Part shown: positions 30,438 to 41,387 of the stretch, in pieces
How positions within the stretch are numbered: position 1 is the stretch's first letter
How the letters are laid out: each line of letters starts with the position of its first letter
DNA from: Microbacterium thalassium
GTDB lineage: Bacteria > Actinomycetota > Actinomycetes > Actinomycetales > Microbacteriaceae
Direction of reading: 5' to 3'
NCBI RefSeq assembly: GCF_014208045.1
Contig: NZ_JACHML010000001.1
Location: 1,736,001 to 1,800,000 of the forward strand
Length of the DNA: 64,000 nt
The notes under the pieces: generated by a model
What the model was told of the DNA's origin: nothing
Databases searched by the model: none
Seen by the model: the letters and a program-made list of their open reading frames with translations, nothing else
Position numbers and translations under genes: made by a program

Positions 30438-31499
30438 TCACTCCGAAAGGTCGAGCCCGGGCCAGCGCTCGTCCGCGACCTCGTGGGCGACGCGGAGGTC
30501 GCCGTCGGGTCCGACGTGTCGCACCTCGCAAGCCATCGAGAATCCCGTCCGCGCACGGACCTTGTTGCGTGCTGTCGCGATGAGACGGAGGACGTCGTCG
30601 TCGCTGGCGGTGCCGAGGTTCACGATGAAATTCGCGTGCTTCGGTGAGATCTGCGCCGCGCCCTCTGCGAGACCCTTCAGCCCCGCGGTCTCGATCGCGC
30701 GCCCGGGCGGGCCGACGACATCGTACATGCCGGGGTCGGAGAGGAACACCGACCCGCCGCTCGGCAGGTCGAGCGGGAACTTGGCGGCGCGCTCCGCGAT
30801 GATGGCGTCAATCTCGGCGATCTGATCCGCCGGCAGGGCGGACTCGAGCTCGAGCTCAACTTCCAGAATCACCGCTCGACGGCCCTGCAGCGCGGAATGG
30901 CGGTACGAGAAGCCGAGTTCGGGGGGTGCCCACCGCCGGAGAGTGCCGTCGGCATCGGCCACAAGCACGCTAGCGACATGGGTGCCGATGCCCTTCCGCT
31001 GGCTGCCACCGTTCATGAGCACGAGCCCGCCGATCGTCCCGGGTACGCCGCCGGCGTGCGAGATTCCGCCGAGTCCTGCCTCGGCAAGCTGCCTAACGAG
31101 TTCAGGGACGCGGGCGCCAGCCTGGACGCGCACGCGTGTTCCTTCGATGCTCACCTGCGCGAGCTTCGGGCCGATGCGCAGGAGCACGCCGCGGAAGCCA
31201 CGGGAGTCGAAGAAGAGATTCGTCGTCTCTCCGATCACCAGTACCGGCTCGGGCCGCTGGCCCATCAGACGCAGGAACGCCGCAACCTGCTCGAAGTTCT
31301 CAGGCTCGACCACGATGTCGGCCGGTCCGCCGATGCGCCACGACGAGGCCTGTGCCAAGTCGAGTCCGACGTGGACTCCTCCGGGCGCGATCTCCTTCAA
31401 CGCTACGACGAGCCTAGGGTCGAGCGACGGGCCGGGAGCCACTCGCGTCGGCAGTCCCAGAGCCCCCCGGGCAGACGTCTCGTTTGGCGGATGGGGCAA
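30438..31499 (-). CDS. MurB-like UDP-N-acetylenolpyruvoylglucosamine reductase (divergent paralogue)
   Basis: The 353-residue flavoprotein resembles MurB, which reduces enolpyruvyl-UDP-GlcNAc to UDP-MurNAc. FAD-binding motifs GETTNLFFDSRGF and GGVPGTIGG, the active-site Tyr region FSYRHS, the catalytic Ser in SGGSVFL and the terminal Glu in ACEVRHVG are present. Several usually invariant positions differ, for instance a GKGSN-like motif reads GETTN. The start is TTG 31499; GTG 31442 is an alternative. A MurA-like gene is divergent 69 bp away. In a polysaccharide island this pair may make a muramic-acid sugar for the polymer instead of, or besides, peptidoglycan. Confidence 0.82.
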   Translation of the reverse strand: MPHPPNETSARGALGLPTRVAPGPSLDPRLVVALKEIAPGGVHVGLDLAQASSWRIGGPADIVVEPENFEQVAAFLRLMGQRPEPVLVIGETTNLFFDSRGFRGVLLRIGPKLAQVSIEGTRVRVQAGARVPELVRQLAEAGLGGISHAGGVPGTIGGLVLMNGGSQRKGIGTHVASVLVADADGTLRRWAPPELGFSYRHSALQGRRAVILEVELELESALPADQIAEIDAIIAERAAKFPLDLPSGGSVFLSDPGMYDVVGPPGRAIETAGLKGLAEGAAQISPKHANFIVNLGTASDDDVLRLIATARNKVRARTGFSMACEVRHVGPDGDLRVAHEVADERWPGLDLSE

Positions 31500-31555
31500 C
31501 TACAGACTTTCAGGTCGCGGGGTGGGGAGGATTCGGCGGCTGGAAAACCGGCCGA

Positions 31556-31561
31556 TAAGCT
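31556..31561 (+). promoter_or_regulatory. -10 box TAAGCT of the murA-like operon
   Basis: TAAGCT ends 7 nt before the GTG at 31569, which decides this start and predicts a leaderless mRNA in the divergent murB/murA gap. Confidence 0.5.
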
Positions 31562-31568
31562 GGACGAT

Positions 31569-32828
31569 GTGCCAGATTACCAGAGACTGACAGTGTCGAA
31601 ATCGTCACTGAACGGCCGCGTCAGCGTGGCAGGAGCGAAGAATTCCGCGCTCCGGCTGCTTGCCGCGTCCATCCTCACCGACGCGCCGGTCCACCTCACC
31701 AACTACCCGTCCGGCCTGCTCGATGCCCAGATCCATGTCGGAATGCTCGAGGCGCTCGGCAAGTCCGTGCAGCCCACCGGGATCGACTCGGTCCGGATCA
31801 CCCAGGTGGCGCCGCTGACGACGCGACTCGTCTGGCCCGGTCGCTCGATTCGCAACACTCTGCTCATTCTCGGCGCACTCACAGCCCGCTACGGCGCGGC
31901 GGCGGTTCCGCTTCCGGGCGGATGCCGTCTCGGGGAGCGGCAGTACGACATTCACGTGAGCCTGCTCGAGCAGCTCGGCGCGCGCGTGTGGGACGACGAG
32001 AGCTACCTCTACGCCGAGGCGCCGAACGGGCTCGTCGGCACCGACGTGCACCTGCGCCTGCGTTCGACCGGCGCCACCGAGAACGCCATCCTCGCGGCGA
32101 CCCTGGCCAAGGGTGCGACCCGCGTGTGGAATCCGCACATCCGCCCGGAGGTCCTCGACCTCGTGTCGATGCTCAATGCGATGGGCGCGAAGATCGTCGT
32201 CCACGGCCAGGAGCACATCGAGATCGAGGGCGTCGAAGCTCTGCACGAGGTCGACTACGCCGTGATGCCCGACAACATGGAGGCGTTGACGTGGCTCATC
32301 GCGGCGAGTGTCACGGGCGGCGAGGTTGAGATCGTCGACTTCCCGGTGCGCGACCTCGAGGTGATCCTCGCCCACCTTCGCTCGGCGGGTGCGACGTACG
32401 TCGAGCGGAACGGCTCTCTCGTCGTACGCGGAGAACACTGCTACCCGTTCGAGATCAGCACCGGACCCCACCCCGGCATCAACTCGGATGTGCAGCCGGT
32501 CATGGCGGCGTGGGCCGCCAGGGCGCGAGGCGAGTCGCGCATCATCGACCTGCGCTTCCCCGGACGCTACGGCTACGCGGATGAGTTGGCGAAGATGGGC
32601 GTGACCTCGCGCGTCGACGGCGAGTGGCTGCTGATCGACGGAGCCGACGGCAAGCTGACGGGGGCGTCAGTGCGGGCGCTCGATCTGCGCGCGGGTGCCG
32701 CGCTCGCCATCTGCGGTCTCATGGCGGAGGGCGAGACCACAGTCACGGATGCCTGGCAGATCTCGCGCGGGTACGTCGATTTCGCGGAGAAGCTCCGGTC
32801 GCTCGGTGGGAACGCCGAATGGCTTTGA
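31569..32828 (+). CDS. MurA-like UDP-N-acetylglucosamine 1-carboxyvinyltransferase (divergent paralogue)
   Basis: The 419-residue EPSP-synthase-fold enzyme would transfer enolpyruvate from PEP to UDP-GlcNAc. The catalytic Cys loop is kept in [15 protein letters not shown], the substrate Lys-Asn in [14 protein letters not shown], the Asp in INSDVQP and the Arg in LDLRAGAAL. The usual FENRF motif reads [16 protein letters not shown], and the PTD triplet reads NSD, so it is an unusual family member. Start GTG 31569. It overlaps the epimerase by 10 bp. Together with the MurB-like gene it looks like a dedicated sugar-nucleotide module. Confidence 0.84.
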   Translation: MPDYQRLTVSKSSLNGRVSVAGAKNSALRLLAASILTDAPVHLTNYPSGLLDAQIHVGMLEALGKSVQPTGIDSVRITQVAPLTTRLVWPGRSIRNTLLILGALTARYGAAAVPLPGGCRLGERQYDIHVSLLEQLGARVWDDESYLYAEAPNGLVGTDVHLRLRSTGATENAILAATLAKGATRVWNPHIRPEVLDLVSMLNAMGAKIVVHGQEHIEIEGVEALHEVDYAVMPDNMEALTWLIAASVTGGEVEIVDFPVRDLEVILAHLRSAGATYVERNGSLVVRGEHCYPFEISTGPHPGINSDVQPVMAAWAARARGESRIIDLRFPGRYGYADELAKMGVTSRVDGEWLLIDGADGKLTGASVRALDLRAGAALAICGLMAEGETTVTDAWQISRGYVDFAEKLRSLGGNAEWL

Positions 32829-33835
32829 AGTACTTCGTCACCGGCGTCGCCGGGTTCATCGGATTCCACCTCGCGTGCAGGCTGCTCGCCGATGGCCACG
32901 TCGTCCGCGGCCTCGACGCGGTCACCGAGTACTATGACCCCGCCCTGAAGGAAGCCCGGCTCGCGGTGCTCGACCAGCACCCGAACTTCAGCTGGGTGCG
33001 CGGCAGGCTCGAGGACCCAGCCGCGATGGCCGAGGCTCTGGACGGTCATGATCTGGACGTCTGGGTTCATCTGGCCGCCCAAGCAGGTGTCCGGTACAGC
33101 CTGGAGAACCCCGAGAGCTACATAAGTGCGAACCTCGTCGGCACCCAGGCGATCCTGGAGGCTGCGCGGGCACGGTCGCCTCGCCATCTGATGATCGCGT
33201 CGACGTCGTCGGTCTATGGAGGCAACCAGAAGGTGCCGTTCAGCGAGACCGACCCTGCCCACTTCCCCGTCTCGCTCTACGCGGCGACGAAGAAGTCGGG
33301 TGAGGCGCTGAGCCACTCGTACGCCCACCTGTTCGACATCCCCACCACCTGCTTCCGGTTCTTCACGGTTTACGGGCCGTGGGGCCGGCCGGACATGGCC
33401 CTCTTCAAGTTCGTCGAGCGAATCGAGCGCGATGAGCCCATCGATGTGTATGGCGAGGGCCGGATGTCGCGCGACTTCACCTATGTCGACGACCTCGTCG
33501 AGGGCATCGTCGACCTCGCCTCGTGCGTCCCCGAGTCGGGGAAGCCGGTCGGCCCTGAGGGGCTGGACTCGCTCTCGCCGGTGGCTCCATGGCGAGTGGT
33601 GAACATCGCTGGCGGCAGTCCCACCGGACTGATGGCCTTCATCGAAGCAGTCGAACGGGTCACCGGGAAGGTCGCGCGCAAGAACATGCTGCCCATGCAA
33701 CCGGGTGACGTGGCGATGACGATGGCGGATCCGACGCTGCTGCGCGAACTCGTCGGTGCGGTGCCCGAGACGTCCCTCGAGGACGGCGTTCGCGCCTTCG
33801 TCGAGTGGTACGCCGACTACCGACGTTCGCGATGA
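32819..33835 (+). CDS. NAD-dependent sugar-nucleotide epimerase (UDP-glucuronate 4-epimerase-like)
   Basis: The 338-residue SDR-type enzyme has the N-terminal NAD motif [33 protein letters not shown] typical of UDP-glucuronate/galacturonate epimerases, [15 protein letters not shown], a Ser in STSSVYG and Y-xxx-K in [27 protein letters not shown] lines the sugar pocket. The ATG lies inside the end of the murA-like gene, so both are made together. Ugd at 46.9 kb would supply UDP-glucuronate; a UDP-muramic or HexNAc substrate is also possible given the coupling to murA. Confidence 0.85.
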   Translation: MALKYFVTGVAGFIGFHLACRLLADGHVVRGLDAVTEYYDPALKEARLAVLDQHPNFSWVRGRLEDPAAMAEALDGHDLDVWVHLAAQAGVRYSLENPESYISANLVGTQAILEAARARSPRHLMIASTSSVYGGNQKVPFSETDPAHFPVSLYAATKKSGEALSHSYAHLFDIPTTCFRFFTVYGPWGRPDMALFKFVERIERDEPIDVYGEGRMSRDFTYVDDLVEGIVDLASCVPESGKPVGPEGLDSLSPVAPWRVVNIAGGSPTGLMAFIEAVERVTGKVARKNMLPMQPGDVAMTMADPTLLRELVGAVPETSLEDGVRAFVEWYADYRRSR

Positions 33836-34332
33836 CGATGCGGCGGAACGTGCAGGAGTTCCTGGGGGTGCTCGTCGGTGCGCCCGGGCCGAGCGTGCGT
33901 CTGCGGCTGAGGCGGATCGGCACGCTGCGTGACGCCGGGCACCCCCTTCTCGCGCGATTCGTGTCGGAGCGTCTCGCTCGCCGATTCGGCGTCTACGTCA
34001 ATCCGAATGCGACGTTCCCGTCGACGATGCGGATGCCCCACCCCGTGGGCATCGTGATCGGCGAGGGCGTGCGCATCGGCGAGCGCGTGAGCATCTATCA
34101 GAACGTCACCCTCGGTGGCGCGCGGGTCGGGGACTGGCAGGCAGGAAACTATCCCGAGGTCGGTGACGACACCGTCATCTTCGCCGGCGCGGTGATCGTG
34201 GGTGCGGTCAAGATCGGTCGGAACGCCGTCATCGCCGCGAACGCGGTCGTGACCAAGGACGTTCCCGACTTTGCGACGGTCGCGGGCGTCCCCGCCAGGA
34301 TCATCCGCATCGACCAGCCGGATGGCGACTAG
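33832..34332 (+). CDS. Serine acetyltransferase-like hexapeptide acetyltransferase
   Basis: A 166-residue left-handed beta-helix protein. The helix region reads [48 protein letters not shown] and [19 protein letters not shown], with the catalytic-type His in MPHPVG. True CysE proteins have a longer N-terminal domain, so in this context O- or N-acetylation of a polymer sugar is more likely than cysteine synthesis. The start overlaps the epimerase stop (ATGA). Confidence 0.8.
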   Translation: MTMRRNVQEFLGVLVGAPGPSVRLRLRRIGTLRDAGHPLLARFVSERLARRFGVYVNPNATFPSTMRMPHPVGIVIGEGVRIGERVSIYQNVTLGGARVGDWQAGNYPEVGDDTVIFAGAVIVGAVKIGRNAVIAANAVVTKDVPDFATVAGVPARIIRIDQPDGD

Positions 34333-34338
34333 CCTCCA

Positions 34339-35847
34339 TCACGCGTCGTTGGCTCGCGACGGCTGGGATCCTCCCTTGGCGGCAAGTCGCGCGAAGCGGG
34401 TCAGCGTCCGCACGTCCGAGCGTACCCGACGTGAGATCAGGGCGATGCAGCACCACGCAGCGGCCGCCGCGACCCCGAGGATCACGACCCACAGCGGCGC
34501 AAACGGAACGAGCAGTGTCACCAGCAGCGCGGCCGCACCTGCGGGCAGTCCAACGACTCCGACGATCCGGACGGCGTCAGTGACGAGCGGCCGCACCGGC
34601 AGTCCCGTCGTTCGCTGGACCCATACGAGCGACATCAGCCAGAAGACGCACCAACCCAGCGAACCCCCGGTTGCCACGCCGATGGGTCCCCAGAAGAGGC
34701 CGAGGAGGATCAATGCCACGATGATCGGCTGACCGACCAGGTTGAGTCTGAGCATGGAGCCCGCCTTGTCCTCGACGACGAAGATCCAGTTGGCGATCTG
34801 CTGGATTGAGCGGAACACCGAACCGACGGCGAGGACCGAGAAGATGGGCCCGGCCGCGGCCCAGTTCGCCCCCAGAAGCAGAGTGATCAGGGGCGTCCCG
34901 ACACCCGCGGCCACGAGCAGCACCGTGGCGGTGACATACGTGGCGATGAGTTGCGCATCCCGCAGGGCCTTGATGTAGCGAGGTCGATCGTCGCGCACGC
35001 GCGAGAGCACCGGCACCGCCACACGGCTCATCGGGGAGTTCAGCAGCACGAGCGGTGCCACTGACAGCTGGTAAGCCTGATCATAGAGACCGAGCGGGCG
35101 AGCCCCGTACACTCGGCCGATCGCGATGCTGTCGATGTTGCGAGTCGCGTAGGACAGAAGCTGCACGCTGGCGAAGCTCATACCGAAGCCGAACAAGGCC
35201 CTCATCTCGGGGGCGCGTCGGGGTAGGCTCGGCCACCACCGCGCGAGCGGAATAGTGAGCAGGAGCGCCAGCACGGCCGTTGCGAGCTGCTGAACGACAA
35301 GGGCTGCCAGGCCCTGTCCGCCGGCAGCGACGGCGACCGCCAGTCCGAGGGCGACGGCGGGGGCCGCGACGTCGATGATCGCGAGCGCGCCGAACCTCAG
35401 GTCGAGGTTGATCGCGACGCGGAACTGCGTGGCGACCCCGTTGAGGAAGTAGATGGGGGCGATCCACTGAACGGTCTGAACGAGCACGTCCTCGCCGTAG
35501 AACGCGGCCAGCGGCCACGATAACCCGAAGACGCCGGCGGTGAGGCCAAGTCCGATGGCCGCGTTGATCCAGAACAGATTCGACCGCTGCTGCTGGGTGA
35601 GGTCGGTGCGGCGCAACGCGGCCCACGAGAGACCGGAGTCGCGCAGAATCTCTGCCACGCCGCTCACGGCCACGACCATTGCGATCAGGCCGAAGTCCGC
35701 GGGCGCCACCATTCGCGCAAGGACGATGGTCCCCCCGAGCAGAACGAGCGATCGCGTCAGCTGGGTGGCCAGTGTGATCGCGCTGCCTCGAGCGGCGCGG
35801 GCGCCGAGCGAAGGAGTCGGCGGCGAAGGGGAGTCTCCATCTGTCAC
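34339..35847 (-). CDS. Wzx-like lipopolysaccharide/polysaccharide flippase (MOP superfamily)
   Basis: The 502-residue membrane protein has about fourteen helices and the pattern of PST-family transporters: ARAARGSAITLATQLTRSLV at the start, VLARMVAPADFGLIAMVVA, ISRSLGPLGLY-like ARPLGLYDQAY, and FGMSFASVQLLSYATRNID. It would flip undecaprenyl-linked repeat units outward. Start GTG 35847 with AAAGG 12 nt upstream. It is convergent with the acetyltransferase gene, separated by only 6 bp. It provides a third export route next to two ABC exporters. Confidence 0.88.
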   Translation of the reverse strand: MTDGDSPSPPTPSLGARAARGSAITLATQLTRSLVLLGGTIVLARMVAPADFGLIAMVVAVSGVAEILRDSGLSWAALRRTDLTQQQRSNLFWINAAIGLGLTAGVFGLSWPLAAFYGEDVLVQTVQWIAPIYFLNGVATQFRVAINLDLRFGALAIIDVAAPAVALGLAVAVAAGGQGLAALVVQQLATAVLALLLTIPLARWWPSLPRRAPEMRALFGFGMSFASVQLLSYATRNIDSIAIGRVYGARPLGLYDQAYQLSVAPLVLLNSPMSRVAVPVLSRVRDDRPRYIKALRDAQLIATYVTATVLLVAAGVGTPLITLLLGANWAAAGPIFSVLAVGSVFRSIQQIANWIFVVEDKAGSMLRLNLVGQPIIVALILLGLFWGPIGVATGGSLGWCVFWLMSLVWVQRTTGLPVRPLVTDAVRIVGVVGLPAGAAALLVTLLVPFAPLWVVILGVAAAAAWCCIALISRRVRSDVRTLTRFARLAAKGGSQPSRANDA

Positions 35848-35977
35848 GAGTCGTGGTCGCCTTTCATTCCACTGATCGATCCCGCTCACATCGCTCCAGA
35901 GATGGTGGAGGCGAGCCGCGCGGACGGAGACGACTCTACGCGGTGAAGTATCCAGCTCCGGCACCCGGTGGGGTTGA

Positions 35978-35993
35978 CGCGCCCATGGGCGCG
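35978..35993. repeat. 16-bp perfect palindrome upstream of the pyruvyl transferase promoter
   Basis: CGCGCCCATGGGCGCG is fully self-complementary and lies about 20 bp upstream of the -10 box at 36014. It could be an operator or chance in GC-rich DNA. Confidence 0.4.
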
Positions 35994-36013
35994 CAGCATC
36001 CGGCGTTGCGCCA

Positions 36014-36019
36014 TAGGAT
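36014..36019 (+). promoter_or_regulatory. -10 box TAGGAT of the pyruvyl transferase gene
   Basis: TAGGAT predicts transcription from about 36026 and a leader of about 64 nt before the GTG at 36090. The same hexamer precedes glf. Confidence 0.45.
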
Positions 36020-36089
36020 CGATGCGTGCCCGGAACCCGGCGCGCGTGACGAACCAGGAGCCGCCAATGCACGCACCGACGAGGGCGCT

Positions 36090-38479
<2,390 letters not shown>

Positions 38480-38566
38480 CGCCGCGGTGATCCGGCGGCG
38501 CGTCCGGGAGCGGAAGGCGACTCGGCGCGGCCGTCGCGCCTGCTCGCTCCCGCTGGACGCCGAATC

Positions 38567-38572
38567 TAGACT
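38567..38572 (+). promoter_or_regulatory. -10 box TAGACT of the second Wzm/Wzt operon
   Basis: TAGACT ends 6 nt before the GTG at 38579, predicting a leaderless mRNA separate from glf. Confidence 0.55.
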
Positions 38573-38578
38573 CGACCC

Positions 38579-39373
38579 GTGACATCTCCGTCCGTCGGCG
38601 CGCCCGGCTCGCTGCGCCGCTACGCGCACTCGCTGTGGCTGCTTTCGTCGAGGGATCTGCGGGTGCGCTACTCGACGAGCGCGCTGGGCTACCTGTGGTC
38701 GGTGCTGGACCCGCTCGTGATGAGCGGCATCTACTGGTTCGTGTTCACGCAGGTCTTCCAGCGCGGCCAGGTGGGCGAGCAGCCCTACATCGTGTTCCTG
38801 ATCGCCGTGCTGCTGCCGTGGGTGTGGTTCAACACGTCGGTGACGGACTTCACGCGCGCGTTCAGCAAGGACGCGCGCCTGGTGCGCTCCACGGCGATCC
38901 CGCGCACGATCTGGGTGGGCCGGATCATCCTGAGCAAGGGGATCGAGTACCTCTTCTCGCTGCCCGTCCTGGTCCTGTTCGTCGTCGTCACCGGCGCGCC
39001 GGTGGGGTGGGGGCTCCTGTGGCTGCCGGTCGCCGTGCTGCTGCAGACGCTGCTGCTGATCGGGCTGGGGCTGCTCCTGGCGCCGCTCTGCGTGCTGTGG
39101 GCGGACCTCGAGCGGACGACGAAGCTCGTCATGCGCGCGCTCTTCTACGCGTCGCCGATCATCTACGACGTCTCCGACCTTCCCGGGGCATTCGCCCAGA
39201 TCGCCGCCTTCAATCCCCTGGCGGGGATCTTCACGCTCTATCGGATGCCGTTCTTCCCGGAGCTGTGGAACACGCCGTCGGTCGTGATGGCGGTCGTGAT
39301 GACGGCGGTCGTCCTGGTGGCCGGCTGGTACACGTTCCGCGCGCTCGAGCGCCCCGTGCTGAAGGAGCTCTGA
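38579..39373 (+). CDS. ABC-2 polysaccharide exporter permease (galactan Wzm-like)
   Basis: A 264-residue permease with about six helices. Landmarks are RVRYSTSALGYLWSVLDPLV, LPWVWFNTSVTDF, LVRSTAIPRTIWVGR and LCVLWADLERTTKLVMRALF. It starts at GTG 38579 with a -10 box 6 nt upstream, and its stop overlaps the ATPase ATG by one base (TGATG). The position right after glf matches the mycobacterial link between galactan synthesis and the Wzm/Wzt exporter, so it most likely exports lipid-linked galactofuran. Confidence 0.9.
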   Translation: MTSPSVGAPGSLRRYAHSLWLLSSRDLRVRYSTSALGYLWSVLDPLVMSGIYWFVFTQVFQRGQVGEQPYIVFLIAVLLPWVWFNTSVTDFTRAFSKDARLVRSTAIPRTIWVGRIILSKGIEYLFSLPVLVLFVVVTGAPVGWGLLWLPVAVLLQTLLLIGLGLLLAPLCVLWADLERTTKLVMRALFYASPIIYDVSDLPGAFAQIAAFNPLAGIFTLYRMPFFPELWNTPSVVMAVVMTAVVLVAGWYTFRALERPVLKEL

Positions 39374-40113
39374 TGCAGACCGCCGCGATCGAGGTCCGCG
39401 ACCTCGGGATCCTCTTCCGCCGCAATCGCCGCGGACGCCGGAGCATCAAGGACCTCTTCGGCGGGGCGTCCCGCCGCACGCGTCCCGGCGAGTTCTGGGC
39501 GCTGCGCGAGGTGTCGTTCCAGGTGTCGCCCGGTGAGGCGATCGGCGTCATCGGCCGCAACGGGCAGGGAAAGTCCACCCTGCTCAAGCTCGTCGCCGGC
39601 GTGCTGCTGCCCGATGAGGGCCGCGTCGACGTCAACGGCGGCGTCGCGCCCCTCATCGAGATCACCGGCGGCTTCGTCGGGGACCTGACGGTGCGCGAGA
39701 ACGTGCGTCTGACGGCGGGACTGCACGGCATGTCGAAGGACGAGGTCGCGCGCCGGTACGACGGGATCATCGACTTCGCCGAGCTCGACGACTTCCAGGA
39801 CACGCCCTACAAGCACCTGTCCAACGGCATGAAGGTGCGCCTGGCGTTCTCGGTCGTCTCGCAGCTCGAAGAGCCCATCCTGCTCGTCGACGAGGTGCTC
39901 GCCGTCGGCGACAAGGCGTTCCGCGAGAAGTGCTACACGCGCATCGACGAGCTGCTCGCCGAGGGCCGCACGCTGTTCTTCGTCAGCCACAACGAGCGGG
40001 ACCTGCGCCGGTTCTGCACACGCGGACTGTACCTCCGCGAGCACCGCCTGGTGATGGACGGTCCCCTCGGCGACGTCCTGGACCGCTACAACGCCGACAC
40101 CGGCATGGGCTGA
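39373..40113 (+). CDS. ABC polysaccharide exporter ATPase (galactan Wzt-like)
   Basis: A 246-residue ATPase partner of the permease. Walker A GRNGQGKS spans residues 61-68, then LSNGMKVRLAFSV as signature and ILLVDEVLAVGD as Walker B, with FVSHN at the switch. The N-terminal IKDLFGGAS segment is typical for polysaccharide exporters. There is no C-terminal sugar-binding domain, as in mycobacterial Wzt. It differs clearly from the ATPase at 19824, so the two exporters are not a recent duplication. Confidence 0.92.
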   Translation: MQTAAIEVRDLGILFRRNRRGRRSIKDLFGGASRRTRPGEFWALREVSFQVSPGEAIGVIGRNGQGKSTLLKLVAGVLLPDEGRVDVNGGVAPLIEITGGFVGDLTVRENVRLTAGLHGMSKDEVARRYDGIIDFAELDDFQDTPYKHLSNGMKVRLAFSVVSQLEEPILLVDEVLAVGDKAFREKCYTRIDELLAEGRTLFFVSHNERDLRRFCTRGLYLREHRLVMDGPLGDVLDRYNADTGMG

Positions 40114-40139
40114 CCGCCGCCCGCCCGCGCGCGGTCAGC
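40109..40139. terminator. Bidirectional hairpin containing the stop codons of wzt and cysN
   Basis: GCTGACCGC (40109-40117) and GCGGTCAGC (40131-40139) form a perfect 9-bp stem. The wzt stop lies in one arm and the cysN stop in the other, so one structure ends both convergent transcripts. Confidence 0.6.
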
Positions 40140-41382
40140 GGTCGTTGAGGGTGCCGGCGGCGACGGTGCGGTTGGTGGCTTCGTCGATGAGGACGAAGCT
40201 GCCGGTGGTGCGGTTGCGGCTGTAGGGGTCTGCGACCAGGGGCGTGGTAGTGCGCAGCGTGACCCTGCCGATCTCGTTGAGTCCGAGGGTGTGGATGCCC
40301 TCGGCGCGGTGGAGGGTGTTCACGTCGAGCTGGTAGTGGATGTTCTTCACGATGGTGCGGGCCGCGCGGGTGGTGTGCAGGACCGACAGCTTCTGGCCGA
40401 CCGCGAGGGGGTGCTCGTCCATCCAGCAGATCGTCGCGTCGATGTCCTGGGTGACGTCGGGCCTGTTCGCGGGCCGGCAGATGACGTCGCCGCGGGAGAT
40501 GTCGATCTCGTCTTCGAGGCGGATCGTGACGGACATGGGCGGGAAGGCCTCGTCGACGGGCCCGTCGGCGGTGTCGATCGACGCGATCGTGGACGTGAGT
40601 CCCGACGGGAGGACGAGGACCTCGTCGCCGGGCTTGAGGACGCCGGAGGCGACCTGGCCGGCGTAGCCGCGGTAGTCGCGGTGCTTGGACTGCTGCGGGC
40701 GGATGACGTACTGGACGGGGAACCGGACGTCCTGCAGGTTCCGGTCGGAGGAGATGTAGACGTTCTCGAGGTGGTGGAGGAGGTTCGAGCCCTCGTACCA
40801 GGGCATGTTCTCGGACCTGGTGACGACGTTGTCGCCCGTGAGCGCCGACACCGGGATCGCGGTCAGGTCGGTGACGTTGAGCTTCGACGCGAACGCGAAG
40901 AACTCGTCCCTGATGCTCTCGAACACGTCCTGGGACCAGTCGACGAGGTCCATCTTGTTCACCGCGAGCACGATATGCGGGACCCGCAGCAGAGACGCGA
41001 TGGTCGCGTGCCGGCGGGACTGCTCGAGGATGCCCTTGCGGGCGTCGACGAGCACGATGGCGAGATCCGCGGTGGAGGCGCCGGTGACCATGTTCCGGGT
41101 GTACTGCGCGTGCCCGGGGGTGTCGGCGATGATGAACTTGCGCTTCGGGGTCGCGAAGTACCGATACGCGACATCGATCGTGATGCCCTGCTCCCGTTCG
41201 GCCCGCAGCCCGTCGGTGAGGAGGGCGAGGTCGACGTATTCGTCGCCCCGGTCCCGGCTGGTGGCCTCGACGGACTCGAGCTGGTCCTCGAAGATCGACT
41301 TCGAGTCGTACAGCAGCCGGCCGATGAGCGTGCTCTTGCCGTCGTCGACCGACCCCGCGGTCGCGAAACGCAACATATCCAT
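40135..41382 (-). CDS. cysN: Sulfate adenylyltransferase large subunit (GTPase)
   Basis: The 415-residue EF-Tu-like GTPase drives ATP sulfurylase, forming APS from sulfate and ATP. The P-loop GSVDDGKSTLIGRLLYDSK is at residues 10-28, the switch element ADTPGHAQYTRNMVTGAS with DxxG is at about 86-102, and AVNKMDLVDW is the guanine motif. It stops after the beta-barrel domains, so the APS kinase seen in CysNC fusions is missing; an APS kinase gene lies at 44733. ATG 41382 follows cysD by 5 bp. Confidence 0.95.
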   Translation of the reverse strand: MDMLRFATAGSVDDGKSTLIGRLLYDSKSIFEDQLESVEATSRDRGDEYVDLALLTDGLRAEREQGITIDVAYRYFATPKRKFIIADTPGHAQYTRNMVTGASTADLAIVLVDARKGILEQSRRHATIASLLRVPHIVLAVNKMDLVDWSQDVFESIRDEFFAFASKLNVTDLTAIPVSALTGDNVVTRSENMPWYEGSNLLHHLENVYISSDRNLQDVRFPVQYVIRPQQSKHRDYRGYAGQVASGVLKPGDEVLVLPSGLTSTIASIDTADGPVDEAFPPMSVTIRLEDEIDISRGDVICRPANRPDVTQDIDATICWMDEHPLAVGQKLSVLHTTRAARTIVKNIHYQLDVNTLHRAEGIHTLGLNEIGRVTLRTTTPLVADPYSRNRTTGSFVLIDEATNRTVAAGTLNDR

Positions 41383-41387
41383 GGTGC

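Noticed and set aside
33832..34332. Cysteine-synthesis serine acetyltransferase (cysE)
   Set aside because: The N-terminal CysE domain is short and the gene is coupled to a sugar epimerase in a polysaccharide island; a sugar acetyltransferase is more likely.
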